Shown piece by piece: positions 1 to 10,260 of a stretch of DNA of 64,000 bases; position 1 is the first letter of the stretch, and each line of letters opens with the position of its first letter. The notes under the pieces are model-generated. The model searched no databases, had not been told where the DNA came from, and saw only the letters and a program-made list of their open reading frames with translations. Source of the DNA: Atherinomorus stipes (Eukaryota > Chordata > Actinopteri > Atheriniformes > Atherinidae); assembly GCA_023101725.1 (NCBI GenBank), contig JALJCO010013448.1, forward strand, positions 310,001-374,000, in the 5' to 3' direction. Position numbers and translations under genes: made by a program.

Positions 1-205
1 CATCGTTGGTCCAGCATGTCTAAAAGTCCCCGTTATCCTGGAAGAACTTCATTTCCCAGCATTCCTTTCAGAGTCATGTGACTACGGTGCAGCTGCTGCT
101 GCTACAGACTTGACTTGCTTTAAAGCTGCTGATAACACGTCTGGTTTTGGGGAATTTCTTTGACGATATATCGCACACAGTAACATATCGGCCGTCCCGA
201 CTCAT
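1..205 (+). repeat. Fragment of hAT-derived fish repeat (two pieces joined)
   Basis: Bases about 35-130 repeat, with a few differences, the segment at 12005-12110 (shared words: GGAAGAACTTCATTTCCCAG, GTGACTAC, then a CTG/CTGCTG run). Bases about 148-205 match the right end of the miniature element at 6618-7050 (shared TTTCTTTGACGATATATCGC), but with a degraded terminus. The window therefore begins inside a repeat. No coding sequence is seen. Confidence 0.7.
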
Positions 206-1340
206 TACTTCCACATTTCTGCCCTGTAGATGGAAATGCAGCACGTTCGCTGCAGCTCAGGATCCTGACCGTGTTTCCAGCCCAGAAACGTCCCGTCCTC
301 CACCTCCTCTGCATCTTTGCCCTCTGAGCTGCTGTTCAGAAAGTCTTCGGTTAGATCTGAAAGTTTGAAAGTGATGCGCGGACATGAACGGCGTGGCTAA
401 TTGAAAAGTGGCGTGAAGCTGGAGGCTGATGATTCGAGGCTGATAAGGAGGCTCGGAAGGTGAATTTTAAAGAGCCCCTGAACAACGCGACGCTCGCAGC
501 TGCAGGAAAGCAGGAATCCCAGCCGGAGCTGGAAGCTGTGGAGTGCAGGGAGACCACATTATAGCAACGTTCCAGTTTCCGGTTTCAGGATAAACTCTGG
601 AGCCATGTGAAAACCTATTTAGCTCCTACCTGCTTCAGTTGAGAGAAGCGTGGAGGAGAAGAAGTGGCTGACTTCTATCTCTGCTGCAGGAGCGACGGCG
701 CTGCCTTAAGCCCCTGAAGCAAGGCTGACACTCATCCGCTTCCAGCGGCTGTCACGGCAGCTGCCAATCAGCCGCTATCTGCCTTCAAGCCCAGGGCTGC
801 TGGGGAGGCGCGATGATGATGAAGGGGGGAAACTAAGCAAAGAAGCGCAGAAGAAGAGAGTGGAGCGAGGCGGGAAACTCAGGGCCGCCGAGGCACGAGT
901 TATATTTGGGCTCCGTCATTTCCATATCTGTAACGGGGAGAAAATAACGGCACAAACAGCCAGAAACAGTCTCAGGATGCTCTTCATGCTGGCGTCTTTC
1001 ATCTGCAGGTGACTTTAGTCAGGGAGGTGGAGAGGAAGACGACATTGGGGGGGAGGGGGGTTGTTTGACAACTTCTCTTAATACGTTTCCTCCTTTTCCA
1101 ACAGATAAAAGCCAGTACCACGAGAACGTCTGAGCTTTTAGGATGCAGGGACATTCCCCCACCCCAGCCCCCCCCCAACATCATAAGTTATTGATAAGGA
1201 TGCAAGATATTATTAGCCCCATATCGGTATATCAGCCAATCATTGCTTTAAAACCAAGCGACAACCTTCTAAAACGCCCAAAAATGGCAGTTCACCCTTT
1301 ATTCACGAAGGGATGCAAAACAGCAAATCTCCATAAATTT
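206..1340. other. No gene seen; mostly single-copy-looking DNA
   Basis: No open frame here has protein-like composition. About 1195-1240 holds a short miniature-element remnant (AAGGATGCAAGATAT followed by ATATCGG/ATATCAG words) like the left end of the element at 60127. The segment 1300-1340 resembles the left flank of the other 21-bp arrays (AACAGCAAATC). Confidence 0.5.
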
Positions 1341-1882
1341 CACAGCAGAAATAAACATGTTTACAGCAGAATAACCATGTTTACAGCAGAAATAAACATG
1401 TTTACAGCTGAAATAAACATGTTTACAGCAGATATGAACATGTTTACAGCTGAAATAAACATATTTACAGCAGATATAAACATGTTTACCACAGAAATAA
1501 ACACATTTAGAGCTGAAATAAACCTGTTTACAGCAGAAATAAACACATTTAGAGCTGAAATAAACATGTTTACAGCAGAAATAAACATGTTTACAGCTGA
1601 AATAAACATGTTTACAGCAGAAATAACACTTTTACAGCAGACTTAATCATGTTTACAGCTGAAATAAACATATTTACAGCAGAAATAAACACGTTTACAG
1701 CTCAAATTAACATATTTACAGCAGATATAAACATGTTTACAGCAGAAATAAACATGTTTAGCGGAGATATAAACATGTTTACTGCAGAAATAAACACGTC
1801 TACAGCAGAAATAAACACATTTACAGCTTAAAATTGACATGTTTACAACAGAAATAAACATGTTTACAGCGGATTTAAACAT
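1341..1882 (+). repeat. 21-bp minisatellite, array A (about 26 units)
   Basis: Tandem 21-bp units have the core ATAAACATGTTTACAG followed by CAGAA or CTGAA. Alternation of the CAG and CTG versions gives a partial 42-bp dimer. Because 21 is a multiple of 3, the frame never shifts: the plus strand reads as MFTAEIN heptads and the minus strand as MFISAVN heptads, which explains the long false open frames. The same family recurs at 22791-23390 and 34550-36300. Units are more diverged here than in the 34.5-kb array. Confidence 0.95.
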
Positions 1883-1998
1883 GGCTGAATGAGAAAATAT
1901 TGGTATCGACCCCAGATACAAATATTGATGTGATAAATTCACAATAGTATTTAAAATAACAAGTAACTTAAGAAACTTTCTCAGCACTTTGAGGTAAT

Positions 1999-2190
1999 AA
2001 TTAATGTGTCTGGGACAGTTTGTTTGTTTTTTAAAATTATCACTTCCAACCACAATTTGAATGCTATATTTTATTTCACTAAATAATAATTTTGTAATTT
2101 TTTATTTATTATTAGTTTCTTTAGTTTCTTGCTATTTGAATAACTATTGTCACCTTCGCCTTTTCTTTAATTGGAGGGTATGAATTCAGT
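1999..2190 (+). repeat. ~200-bp dispersed AT-rich repeat, copy 1
   Basis: The segment contains TGTGTCTGGGACAGTTTGTT, ATTATTAGTTTCTTTAG and TGGAGGGTATGAAT in that order. The same order of words occurs twice in tandem at about 58640-59075. Family name not recognised. Confidence 0.75.
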
Positions 2191-2200
2191 GTGATTCAGT

Positions 2201-2440
2201 TTAGAGGCTACAACATGTTCCAACATCGCTTAAAGCATGGACACGTTCTTCTAAATCCTGCTGAGTCATCAGTCCTTTAAACAAAAACCGGATGTTTATT
2301 CCGTGTTTTCTCAGGTCAATGAGAGAAAGTTGTGTTAGATGGAGAAAAGGTAAATCCTGAATACCATCCAGCACATAAACCGGGCCGACAGGAGCACGGA
2401 CAGCGCAGACTTCATCTTCCTCGCTGTCATTCATCATCAT
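2201..2440 (-). CDS. Unidentified 79-residue open frame (candidate exon only)
   Basis: From the first ATG (2438-2440) the minus strand is open for 79 codons to a TAA at 2201-2203. Another 23 open codons lie upstream without an ATG. The start is acidic (MNDSEEDEV), followed by a more hydrophobic, protein-like stretch with the words LPFLHLTQLSLIDL and FLFKGLMTQQDLEERV. I do not recognise a domain. It directly abuts the dispersed repeat at 1999-2190, so it may be part of an element rather than a host exon. No splice sites or promoter can be assigned. It is kept because its composition is unlike that of neighbouring chance frames. A protein search or expression evidence would decide. Confidence 0.2.
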   Translation of the reverse strand: MMMNDSEEDEVCAVRAPVGPVYVLDGIQDLPFLHLTQLSLIDLRKHGINIRFLFKGLMTQQDLEERVHALSDVGTCCSL

Positions 2441-2509
2441 TTTACTGCAGGGGCACCAGAGGCTGGCGGTTATTACAGCGACTGGAGAGGTGGCAACACT
2501 GAAAGCCAC

Positions 2510-3661
2510 TTACTCCACCTCCAACTCCAAGGACTCCAAACTTGTTGAGTAATGGCTCTGAATCACCATCCCTCATCCGCACACCACTCATCTATCCATT
2601 CATCTGTCCATCCATCCGTTCATCCCCGTCCTCCAGTCACGCAGCCTCTGAGAATCCATCAATTACAACAAGTTTCATCAGAGGAGTCGGATCTTTGATC
2701 ACAGAGCAAGTCCTTTCCTCATCACAACCATCTGACGGCTTCTGACCTTCACTTTGAACCTTTTATTACCTCCGGCATCCTCCACCGGACTGCCTCCTTC
2801 CTCCAGCTCTAAAGTTATCACAGCTTTTAATATTTCATTCTTCCTCCCGTCCATTATTCCTCACACCAACACTCAAGCGAACCAACAAAGTGCTTAGTCC
2901 TGTATTTTTCCTGCTCATTAAGGTCATCAAATATTCAGAATCTGAGTCTCCGGCTCGACTAGCATCTCAGATAAGCATCAAACGCAGTTCTGCAGGAACA
3001 TATGCATATTTCAGGTGCTGCGTGGACGTGACGCCGGGCAGGACGGCGATGATCCGGCCTGCAGAAGCAGAGGAGCATCAGCAAACACTGAAACATCAAG
3101 TCATTTCTTCCCTTTTTAAAGGTAGAAAAAACGGTGGGAGGAATGTTGGCGAGGACGCAGAGGCAGAGCCAGAATATACGGAGAAGCAAAGTTTAACCAG
3201 ATTACAGGCTCATCCTTCAAAGTTCCCGTCCGCCTTTGAAGTTTCCCTCCGACGAGCGCTACCTACGCTCTGCTGACGGGAGGGAAATTTCTACCACTCT
3301 CCCGACGCTTCTCCGTGTTTATTAACACCGCCGGTCAGCAACAATCAGCTCAACTCAGCTGTGGGAGAAAAATCACAAAAGATTTGTTCTGACTGAAACC
3401 GAAGAGAAAGAAACAATGGAGGAGAAAACAGAAGGAAAATGATGACGGGATCTGAAAGGAAACGACTGCAAGCCGGGAAAAGATAGAATGAGCAGCAGAA
3501 ATGACCTCAGATACGATCAAGAGAAGCAGAAACTCAGCGGAGAGTCATGGAGCTGTCGAAATGTGAGTCGCTGCAAGACGTCGGTCACATGACCACCACA
3601 TGTGGCTTACGGGGAAACTGACATTTGATCTGGACGACTTCTGGCCCACGAAAGACTCGCT
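2510..3661. other. No gene seen
   Basis: A pyrimidine-rich patch with CATC/CATTCATC words at 2575-2640 is a weak tetranucleotide-like run. The remainder looks single copy. Open frames at 2890-3276 (plus) and 2959-3189 (minus) overlap each other and have no recognisable domain, so they are not called. Confidence 0.5.
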
Positions 3662-5068
3662 TAGTCCACGTCCAGACCAACATCTGACATCTGGACCATC
3701 TCTGGACCATAGAATACTCGCTGTAGTCCACGTCCAGACCAAATTCTGACATCTGGACCACAAATACTCACTGTAGTCCACGTCCAGACCAACTTCTGAC
3801 ATCTGGACCACAGAATACTCGCTGTAGTCCACGTCCAGACCAACATCTGACATCTGGACCACAAATACTCGCTGTAGTCCACGTCCAGACCAACATCTGA
3901 CATCTGGACCACAAATACTCACTGTAGTCCACATCCAGACCAACATCTGACATCTGGACCACAAATACTCGCTGTAGTCCACGTCCAGACCAACATCTGA
4001 CATCTGGACCACAAATACTCACTGTAGTCCACATCCAGACCAACATCTGACATCTGGACCACAAATACTCGCTGTAGTCCACGTCCAGACCAACATCTGA
4101 CATCTGGACCACAAATACTCACTGTAGTCCACATCCAGACCAACATCTGACATCTGGACCACAAATACTCGCTGTAGTCCACGTCCAGACCAACATCTGA
4201 CATCTGGACCACAGAATACTCGCTGTAGTCCACGTCCAGACCAACATCTGACATCTGGACCACAAATACTCGCTGTAGTCCACGTCCAGACCAACATCTG
4301 ACATCTGGACCACAAATACTCGCTGTAGTCCACGTCCAGACCAACATCTGACATCTGGACCACAAATACTCACTGTAGTCCACGTCCAGACCAACATCTG
4401 ACATCTGGACCATAGAATACTCGCTGTAGTCCACGTCCAGACCAAAATCTGACATCTGGACCACAGAATATTCGCTGTAGTCCACGTCCAGGCCCACATC
4501 TGACATCTGGACCACAAATACTCTCTGTAGTCCACGTCCAGGCCAACATCTGACATCTGGACCACAAATACTCACTGTAGTCCACGTCCAGGCCAACATC
4601 TGACATCTGGACCACAGAATACTCGCTGTAGTCCACGTCCAGACCAACATCTGACATCTGGACCACAAATACTCAATGTAGTCCACGTCCAGACCAACAT
4701 CTGACATCTGGACCACAGAATACTCGCTGTAGTCCACGTCCAGACCAACATCTGACATCTGGACCACAAATACTCAATGTAGTCCACGTCCAGACCAACA
4801 TCTGACATCTGGACCACAAATACTCGCTGTAGTCCACGTCCAGACCAACATCTGACATCTGGACCACAAATACTCGCTGTAGTCCACGTCCAGACCAACA
4901 TTTGATATCTGGACCACAGAATACTCGCTGTAGTCCACGTCCAGACCAACATCTGACATCTGGACCACAAATACTCGCTGTAGTCCACGTCCAGACCAAC
5001 ATCTGACATCTGGACCACAAATACTCGCTGTAGTCCAAGTCCAGGCGAACATCTGACATCATAAATGC
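3662..5068 (+). repeat. 50-bp minisatellite (about 28 units)
   Basis: Units of 50 or 51 bp contain CCACGTCCAGACCAACATCT, GACATCTGGACCACA and AATACTCGCTGTAGT. The 51-bp version reads CACAGAATACTC instead of CACAAATACTC. Units are nearly identical, so the array is probably young. The CpG in CCACGTCC is TpG-converted (CCACATCC) in some units. Six overlapping minus-strand open frames (up to 282 codons) arise only because the unit lacks stops, and cycling through three frames gives the false repeat peptide MVQMSDVGLDVDYSEY. Confidence 0.97.
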
Positions 5069-6270
5069 CAGACCAGAGCTTCAAACTCATGTGGCTGACT
5101 TCCAGTGAAGATGCCCTGAGTCGAGGCTGAGCTGTGGTCTCCTCATCACCATCCTCTACTCTGTTAACTGGACTTTGCATCGCCGCTGGTGTCTCATGCA
5201 ACACACCATCCAACATATGAAGACAATAAGCAGAAGCATTTTTATACAACTCACAGTTAATAACAATCCATTTTTCTCATGAGCTCTAAAAATCTGCATT
5301 TTGTTTCCTCCAACGGGATACTGTCGGTCAGAACAAGCTTGTTTTCCCGGGATCATGGGATGAAGAAGATGAGCTGAAAAATGAGCGATTAGCACTTAAT
5401 TCAACCGGTAATTGTCCCAACTGCTCAGGATCAATAACAGGAATCTAACAGGAGCCTGATGGGTTTCTGAACAAAGAAATCCTCTTTGTTTTTCATAAAT
5501 GTGAACAAATAATCATCTTGAGATAAGAACGCTCTGGGCTGCAGAAATATCGAACACATTTGTCTGCTGCACTCATTTCTCTCAGTCTGTTCCTTTCAAG
5601 GACATCATACCCAGCATGCTTCAGTCTGACCGCGGTGAAGCACTCGCTGAACCTGAAGTAGTTTGTGTGGTCATATAATTTGTTTATGGTTTACCTTATT
5701 GATTTTCATGCCAGCTGATAACCGTTTGCAGTCTGAACCCGGTTGTTGGGGGCACCTTCAGGTGTTATACACCCCAGAATAGTCTCCCAGCTAATCAGTC
5801 CAACGAAGCTACGCTGTTTTCCTCCCCACCCCACCCCCTCCAGTCCTGATTCACATGCAAATAACAGCCGCAGTCTGTCGGGAGCTGCGCTTGCAAATGC
5901 AAACAGAAAGGTTTATAAGCAGTAAAACAGAAGCTCTCCGACCTCCCAGGTGGGAGATGGACGGACTGCAGCAGGACGAGTACTGGCTGGAGGAGAGGGA
6001 GGCCGCATCCTTGACCGGGTTTAAACACCGAGCAGCCGGGGAGGATGGAAATCAGGTTGCAAGGCCAGATCCAGTCACGGAGCCGAACGTTTTACAGTTT
6101 TAACGCGAGCTGCTGTGAAACGGGAAAGTTTGTCTTTTCTTGCATCCGTCGTTTTTATGCGGGCAGAGAAAACAGCTGAAATCTGATCAGAGGTCACCAT
6201 GAACTGCAGCACCCGCTGTGACCATGTTTTCCTGGAGACCGACCGGGTTCTCACTAAACCGATGATGCAA
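5069..6270. other. No gene seen; contains an octamer-bearing unique block
   Basis: Single-copy-looking sequence. At 5845-5950 a perfect POU octamer ATGCAAAT (5855-5862) is followed by GCAAATGCAAAC and TTTATAAG. This combination is seen in developmental enhancers but is not diagnostic. No protein-like frame was found. Confidence 0.4.
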
Positions 6271-6395
<125 letters not shown>

Positions 6396-6469
6396 CATCA
6401 TCTGAGGAGAATTAAAATGACTCATCTTGTTTCCTGAGATGCATAAAAATAAATGAAGGATATAAGAAA

Positions 6470-6617
6470 TGGACGATGGACAAACGGATGGATGGATGAT
6501 GGGTGGATGGTTGGATGGATGGACAGACAGATGGATGGACGGACAGATGGATTGACAGACGGACGGACAGATGGATGATGGATGGGCGGACAGATGGACT
6601 GATGGACCGATGGACGG
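6470..6617 (+). repeat. Degenerate GGATGGAC-type short tandem repeat, left half
   Basis: Words GGATGGAT, GGACAGAC and GATGGACG alternate irregularly. The repeat resumes at 7051-7135 on the other side of the miniature element at 6618-7050, which therefore inserted into it. Confidence 0.85.
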
Positions 6618-7050
6618 TAGGGATGGGCGATATGGACTAAAAAATGTATCACGATAATTTCTCTTATTTATCACGGTAACGATAAGTGACGATAAAAATG
6701 GTCAGCAAAATATTTTGTATTATAAATCTGTCACTAAATTCTGTCCTGAAAGCCCTAAAAAACACCAGAAGCCACTAAACTATATCAATTAAGTTCAAGT
6801 AGTGCACCTGCACTGCAAAACTGTAGTGACACCATTCAAACAAGTCTGAAATATGAGACCAAACTCCACATTTATTCAAACGATGCAAACAGAAAAACTA
6901 ACTTGGCTTATTTAGAAAAACCAAAGTAGTGCAACTGCAAACACAACCTGATAAATTGTCATCTCACGATAAAAACGATAAATTCAAATTGTTATTGTGG
7001 AGAATTTCTTTGACGATATATCGCACACGATAAAATATCGCCCATCCCTA
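6618..7050 (+). mobile_element. hAT-type miniature inverted-repeat element, 433 bp
   Basis: The ends are perfect 16-bp inverted repeats: TAGGGATGGGCGATAT at 6618-6633 and its complement at 7035-7050. They are flanked by an exact 8-bp direct duplication ATGGACGG (6610-6617 and 7051-7058). TAGGG-type termini and 8-bp duplications are hallmarks of the hAT superfamily. There is no transposase frame, so the element is non-autonomous and was mobilised in trans. The interior is AT-rich and rich in ATCG/CGAT words. A caution is that the flanking DNA is itself repetitive, so the duplication alone is weaker evidence than usual. Confidence 0.88.
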
Positions 7051-7135
7051 ATGGACGGACGGACGGACGAATGGACAGACGTTGGACGGAGGAATGGTTG
7101 GATGGAGCGTTGCAGGGACAGACAGACGGATGGAT
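7051..7135 (+). repeat. Degenerate GGATGGAC-type short tandem repeat, right half
   Basis: Continues the array of 6470-6617 after the miniature element (GGACGGACGGACG, GGATGGAG words). Confidence 0.8.
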
Positions 7136-7158
7136 ATTGGACATTAAGAGTTGGACAA

Positions 7159-7162
<4 letters not shown>

Positions 7163-7200
<38 letters not shown>
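7163..7200 (+). repeat. Poly(T), 38 nt
   Basis: An uninterrupted T tract. It is followed by ATCGGTAAATCTGATATCGG, typical of the decayed ATCG-rich miniature elements seen elsewhere in the window. It may mark a minus-strand poly(A)-tailed insertion, but no element body could be assigned. Confidence 0.9.
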
Positions 7201-7202
<2 letters not shown>

Positions 7203-8034
7203 CGGTAAATCTGATATCGGTAAAAAAGCTAATATCAAACATCCCTAAAAAACAGGATACAAATATTTACTCACTTATTTTTCTCCAGAAGTTTCAGGTT
7301 CATATTTTCTACAACAATCTTCACCACATGTAAGATTTTGAACATGTTCTGGTACTTATTTACAGTCCAGCAGCATTATTGTTATTTACCGGTCATCATG
7401 CTGTTATTTTACTGGTCTGAGCCACTGGAAACCAGACTGTTCTGGAACCTGGACCAACGTGTAAACTGATCCGTTGCAGACAGGATCCAGCATGGAGTCC
7501 CCACCTGTGACGGGATCAGCCAGGACTCGCGTCAGCAGCGGGTCTGAACAAGACCTCCGGTCGTCAGGATGAAGACAAACAGCTGAAAATCTGCGTTTCA
7601 TGTCTGGTCTGGGTGGCCTTTCGTCGCGCCACCTGGGAGGGCCGCGGGTGAGCCGCGCCGTAGCCCGAGGCCGTGGGCCGACAACAGAGGCGGAAGCTGC
7701 TTAGCATGCAAATGGAGGCACTTTCAACTCCCATAAAACAGACTTCAAAACCAACGTCCCGATGCTGAGCAGCGGAGAGCACGACTCGTTTCACCAGCTT
7801 TGTTCTGCGTTCACGTCAGGATGAAATTTACCAAACAATAAACAAGTTAGAGAGAAAATACGAACACTGACCTGACTGGATATAATGCTGTCTGTAATCT
7901 GTAATCTGTAATCTGTAATCCATGTCCACGGTCGATGATGTGACCCCACATGATCAACGAGAAACTGTCCTGAAACCACCATTTACATTGTTTTTGTTTG
8001 TGCACATTCGTTACTGAAGAATTCAGGGAAACTT
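7201..8034. other. No gene seen; a second octamer-bearing block
   Basis: A perfect octamer ATGCAAAT lies at 7706-7713, followed by CCCATAAAAC, in a GC-rich stretch (7620-7790). A 7-bp tandem (TGTAATC, about 4 copies) is at about 7893-7920. No protein-like frame. Confidence 0.4.
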
Positions 8035-8130
8035 ATCTAGTGATGCACAATAAGGAAAATTTCCACCGATACCGATAATTTTTCTGCTTCATATGGCCGA
8101 TACTGACAAATTCATATTCTAAAAATCTCA
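8035..8130 (+). repeat. Miniature-element end fragment
   Basis: GTGATGCACAATAAGG, then CCGATACCGATAAT and TTTTTCTGCTTC, matches in reverse complement the fragment at about 61700-61800 (ATTATCAGTTCTCG, GCATCACTC). It is the end of an ATCG-rich hAT-like family. The other end was not found here. Confidence 0.6.
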
Positions 8131-8985
8131 TATAACCTTCATATAATCTGCTGTTTTATGCAGCGATGAAAAACTGATATTTACTGTAAAGGGACGAGAG
8201 GCAGATACTAAAAAACAAACTTGCATGTCCCTTTTTTTCATACTAATGGCTGATGAAGCGCTAAATACCAAAAATATCGTTTCCACCCACATTTCTCTCC
8301 GTTGCCTTGAACAGGCTGTGTGCTGCATAAAGCTGCAATTCGGGGTCCGAATTTCCCGCGCTGCCATGCGGACGTGACGTTAAATGACGTTAAATGACGA
8401 GTTTTGATGCAGGAAAAAGACGGTCGCGGTAAATTCAAACTCTGTAAGTGATAGTTATGGATTAATCTGCCGCCAGCAAACGATCCAGATCAACTGAAAG
8501 ACACGAAAAAGTGGAACTACGAAGAAAAAGCGTATAAACAACATTATAGCTTCAGTTTGTGCTCCCGTGACGGCTTGGCTCGTGGCTGCAGTTACCTGAA
8601 GCGCCAGTCGAGTTTCATTTCTTAATCCTGCCTCTAGATCCTTTAAGCAGCTTTGACTGATCAAGAACAGCAAACAAAAAGTTTGGTCTATTTAAATAAT
8701 TAATTTTTTCAAGTAATTATAAAAATAAGGTCATTTCCTGTAAAGAAAAAAACAAAAAACAGCAGTCAGAGATGCAATTTCATTCAAACAACAAAGTGCA
8801 TCTCTTGAAAACTGCTGAACGGACCGACGGTTTAATCGGCAAAAGTCTTTGTGGCTTCTGCAGTGTTGTGAACTTACACAGACGTGCAAATAGGAAGTAC
8901 GATGTTTTACTGTTTAGGCTATAAAAACATACTATGACCCCCCCGGATCTCCGGCAGCATTTGAGATATTAAAGTGCTCCAGAGT
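8131..8985. other. No gene seen
   Basis: AT-rich, no coding signal. A short direct duplication GTTAAATGACGTTAAATGACG lies at about 8379-8400. Confidence 0.5.
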
Positions 8986-9052
8986 CTCGCTCAGCATGAG
9001 GGTGAGCAGATGAAGGATCATCATTCTGTGGGTGTACTATCCCTTTAAGACA
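8986..9052 (+). repeat. Dispersed fish repeat end (ACTATCCCTTTAA type)
   Basis: ATGAGGGTGAGCAGATGAAG through GTGTACTATCCCTTTAA recurs at 28016-28077 with few changes. I recall similar wording (GGGTGAACTATCCCTTTAA) as a common cyprinid and teleost element end. The rest of the element is not evident. Confidence 0.6.
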
Positions 9053-9150
9053 GGGGGGTCCAGCTCCGGCCCTCGAGGGCCACGATCCTGCAGGTTTTCC
9101 GTGTCTCCCTCCTCCAACACACACCTGACTCAAATCCATCGGCTTTTAGA
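9045..9150 (+). repeat. hAT-like dispersed repeat end (CTCGAGGGCC type)
   Basis: GGGGGGTCCAGCTCCGGCCC, CTGCAGGTTTT and CCTCCAACACACACCTGA match in order the segment at 42414-42550 (CAGGGGTGTCC, CCTGCAGGTTTCTG, GCTCCAACACACCTGA). I recall this as a frequent teleost non-autonomous hAT family. Confidence 0.6.
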
Positions 9151-10260
9151 TTCATTTCATGTGGGTGAGCTGTGCCGGTATGAGGAGGCATGGAAGCCGT
9201 CAGGACGGGGGCCCTGGAGGACCGAGGCCCTGGAGGACGGGGGCTCTGGACCCCACCAAAAAGACCCTGTCTGACGTCAGGAACGGGTCAGAGCCGGTTT
9301 TTCCCTCTTCAGGCTCTTTTGTTCCTCCTGGAGGCAGGCTGGCGTCGTTGCAGTGCCCTCTAGTGCCCGTCCCGCCCCCGCGCCTCCTCAATGCTGCGTT
9401 CAGGGTCGACCCCCACCAGCCAGGATCCCGTAGAACCAGGATCCCGCCTTAAAACGCTCGGCAAGTAAATGCATCTGCAGGAAAGGAGGATACGGCGCCC
9501 CTCCCTGCACGTAATGGGAGGTTACCCGCCGGGGTGGGGGGTGCATGTCTGGGGAGGGCTGCTGAACTCCTGTAACCTCAATTATTCAGCATTAGGCCCT
9601 GCTATTGATTTCCTGTTGGATCGACTTACTGAGTCCTGAGCTCTGGGACGGTGACACGCTGGCCTTCGCTGGGGAGGGAGGGAGAGAAGAGATACAGATC
9701 CACGGAGGAGGGGGGGTGTAATTAAAGACTGCACTTATCAGGGCTGTGATAGATGGAGATGTCACGGCTGGTGGGGCGGTGAGTTTGCTTGCTTTGGCTG
9801 GGAGGGAGCGGGCGACGGCTCGGGGGGGGGGGTTCCCACGGCCGCTTCCCGCCGAGGCCGGAACAATATTTGTGTTTGAAAGCAAAGCTGCGGCGCTCGG
9901 ACGTGCAGGGAAGACGGACCGGCTGAGGTTTCATCGGCCGTGAAGCCGTCGCACGCTGACATCGTCACGGAGACGAAGAACTGCGGGCCGGCGGTCCGAC
10001 ACGGTTCAGCTTCCAGGAGCAGATGGCCCGAGTCGCGTCTGCAGCTTCTCCTTGGCCCAACCTTGAGACGCTGTGCTGGGCTGGAGTCTGAGGCCTGACC
10101 GAGCATATGCTGGTTCCAGGAAGCTGCCGTGGATCAGGGGTTTGGGGATTTTCAGGGGAGGGGGGGGGCGGGTATCATCAGCAGGGTCAGAATCCACCTT
10201 TGTTTTCACCTCCATCATTAAACGATGAAAACTTGTCTGTGCAAAGAAATTACAGCTAAG
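9151..10260. other. No gene seen; GC-rich unique sequence
   Basis: GC-rich with G runs at 9815-9832 and 10157-10169. The stretch 9560-9640 (AACCTCAATTATTCAGCATTA, then TATTGATTTCC) has homeodomain-like words and low repeat content, and could be a conserved non-coding element. Overlapping open frames in all six frames reflect GC-rich composition, not coding. Confidence 0.4.

Noticed and set aside
3545..5249. Long minus-strand frames (up to 282 codons) with MVQMSDVGLDVDYSEY repeats
   Set aside because: They are stop-free readings of the 50-bp minisatellite in rotating frames; several overlap in different frames.
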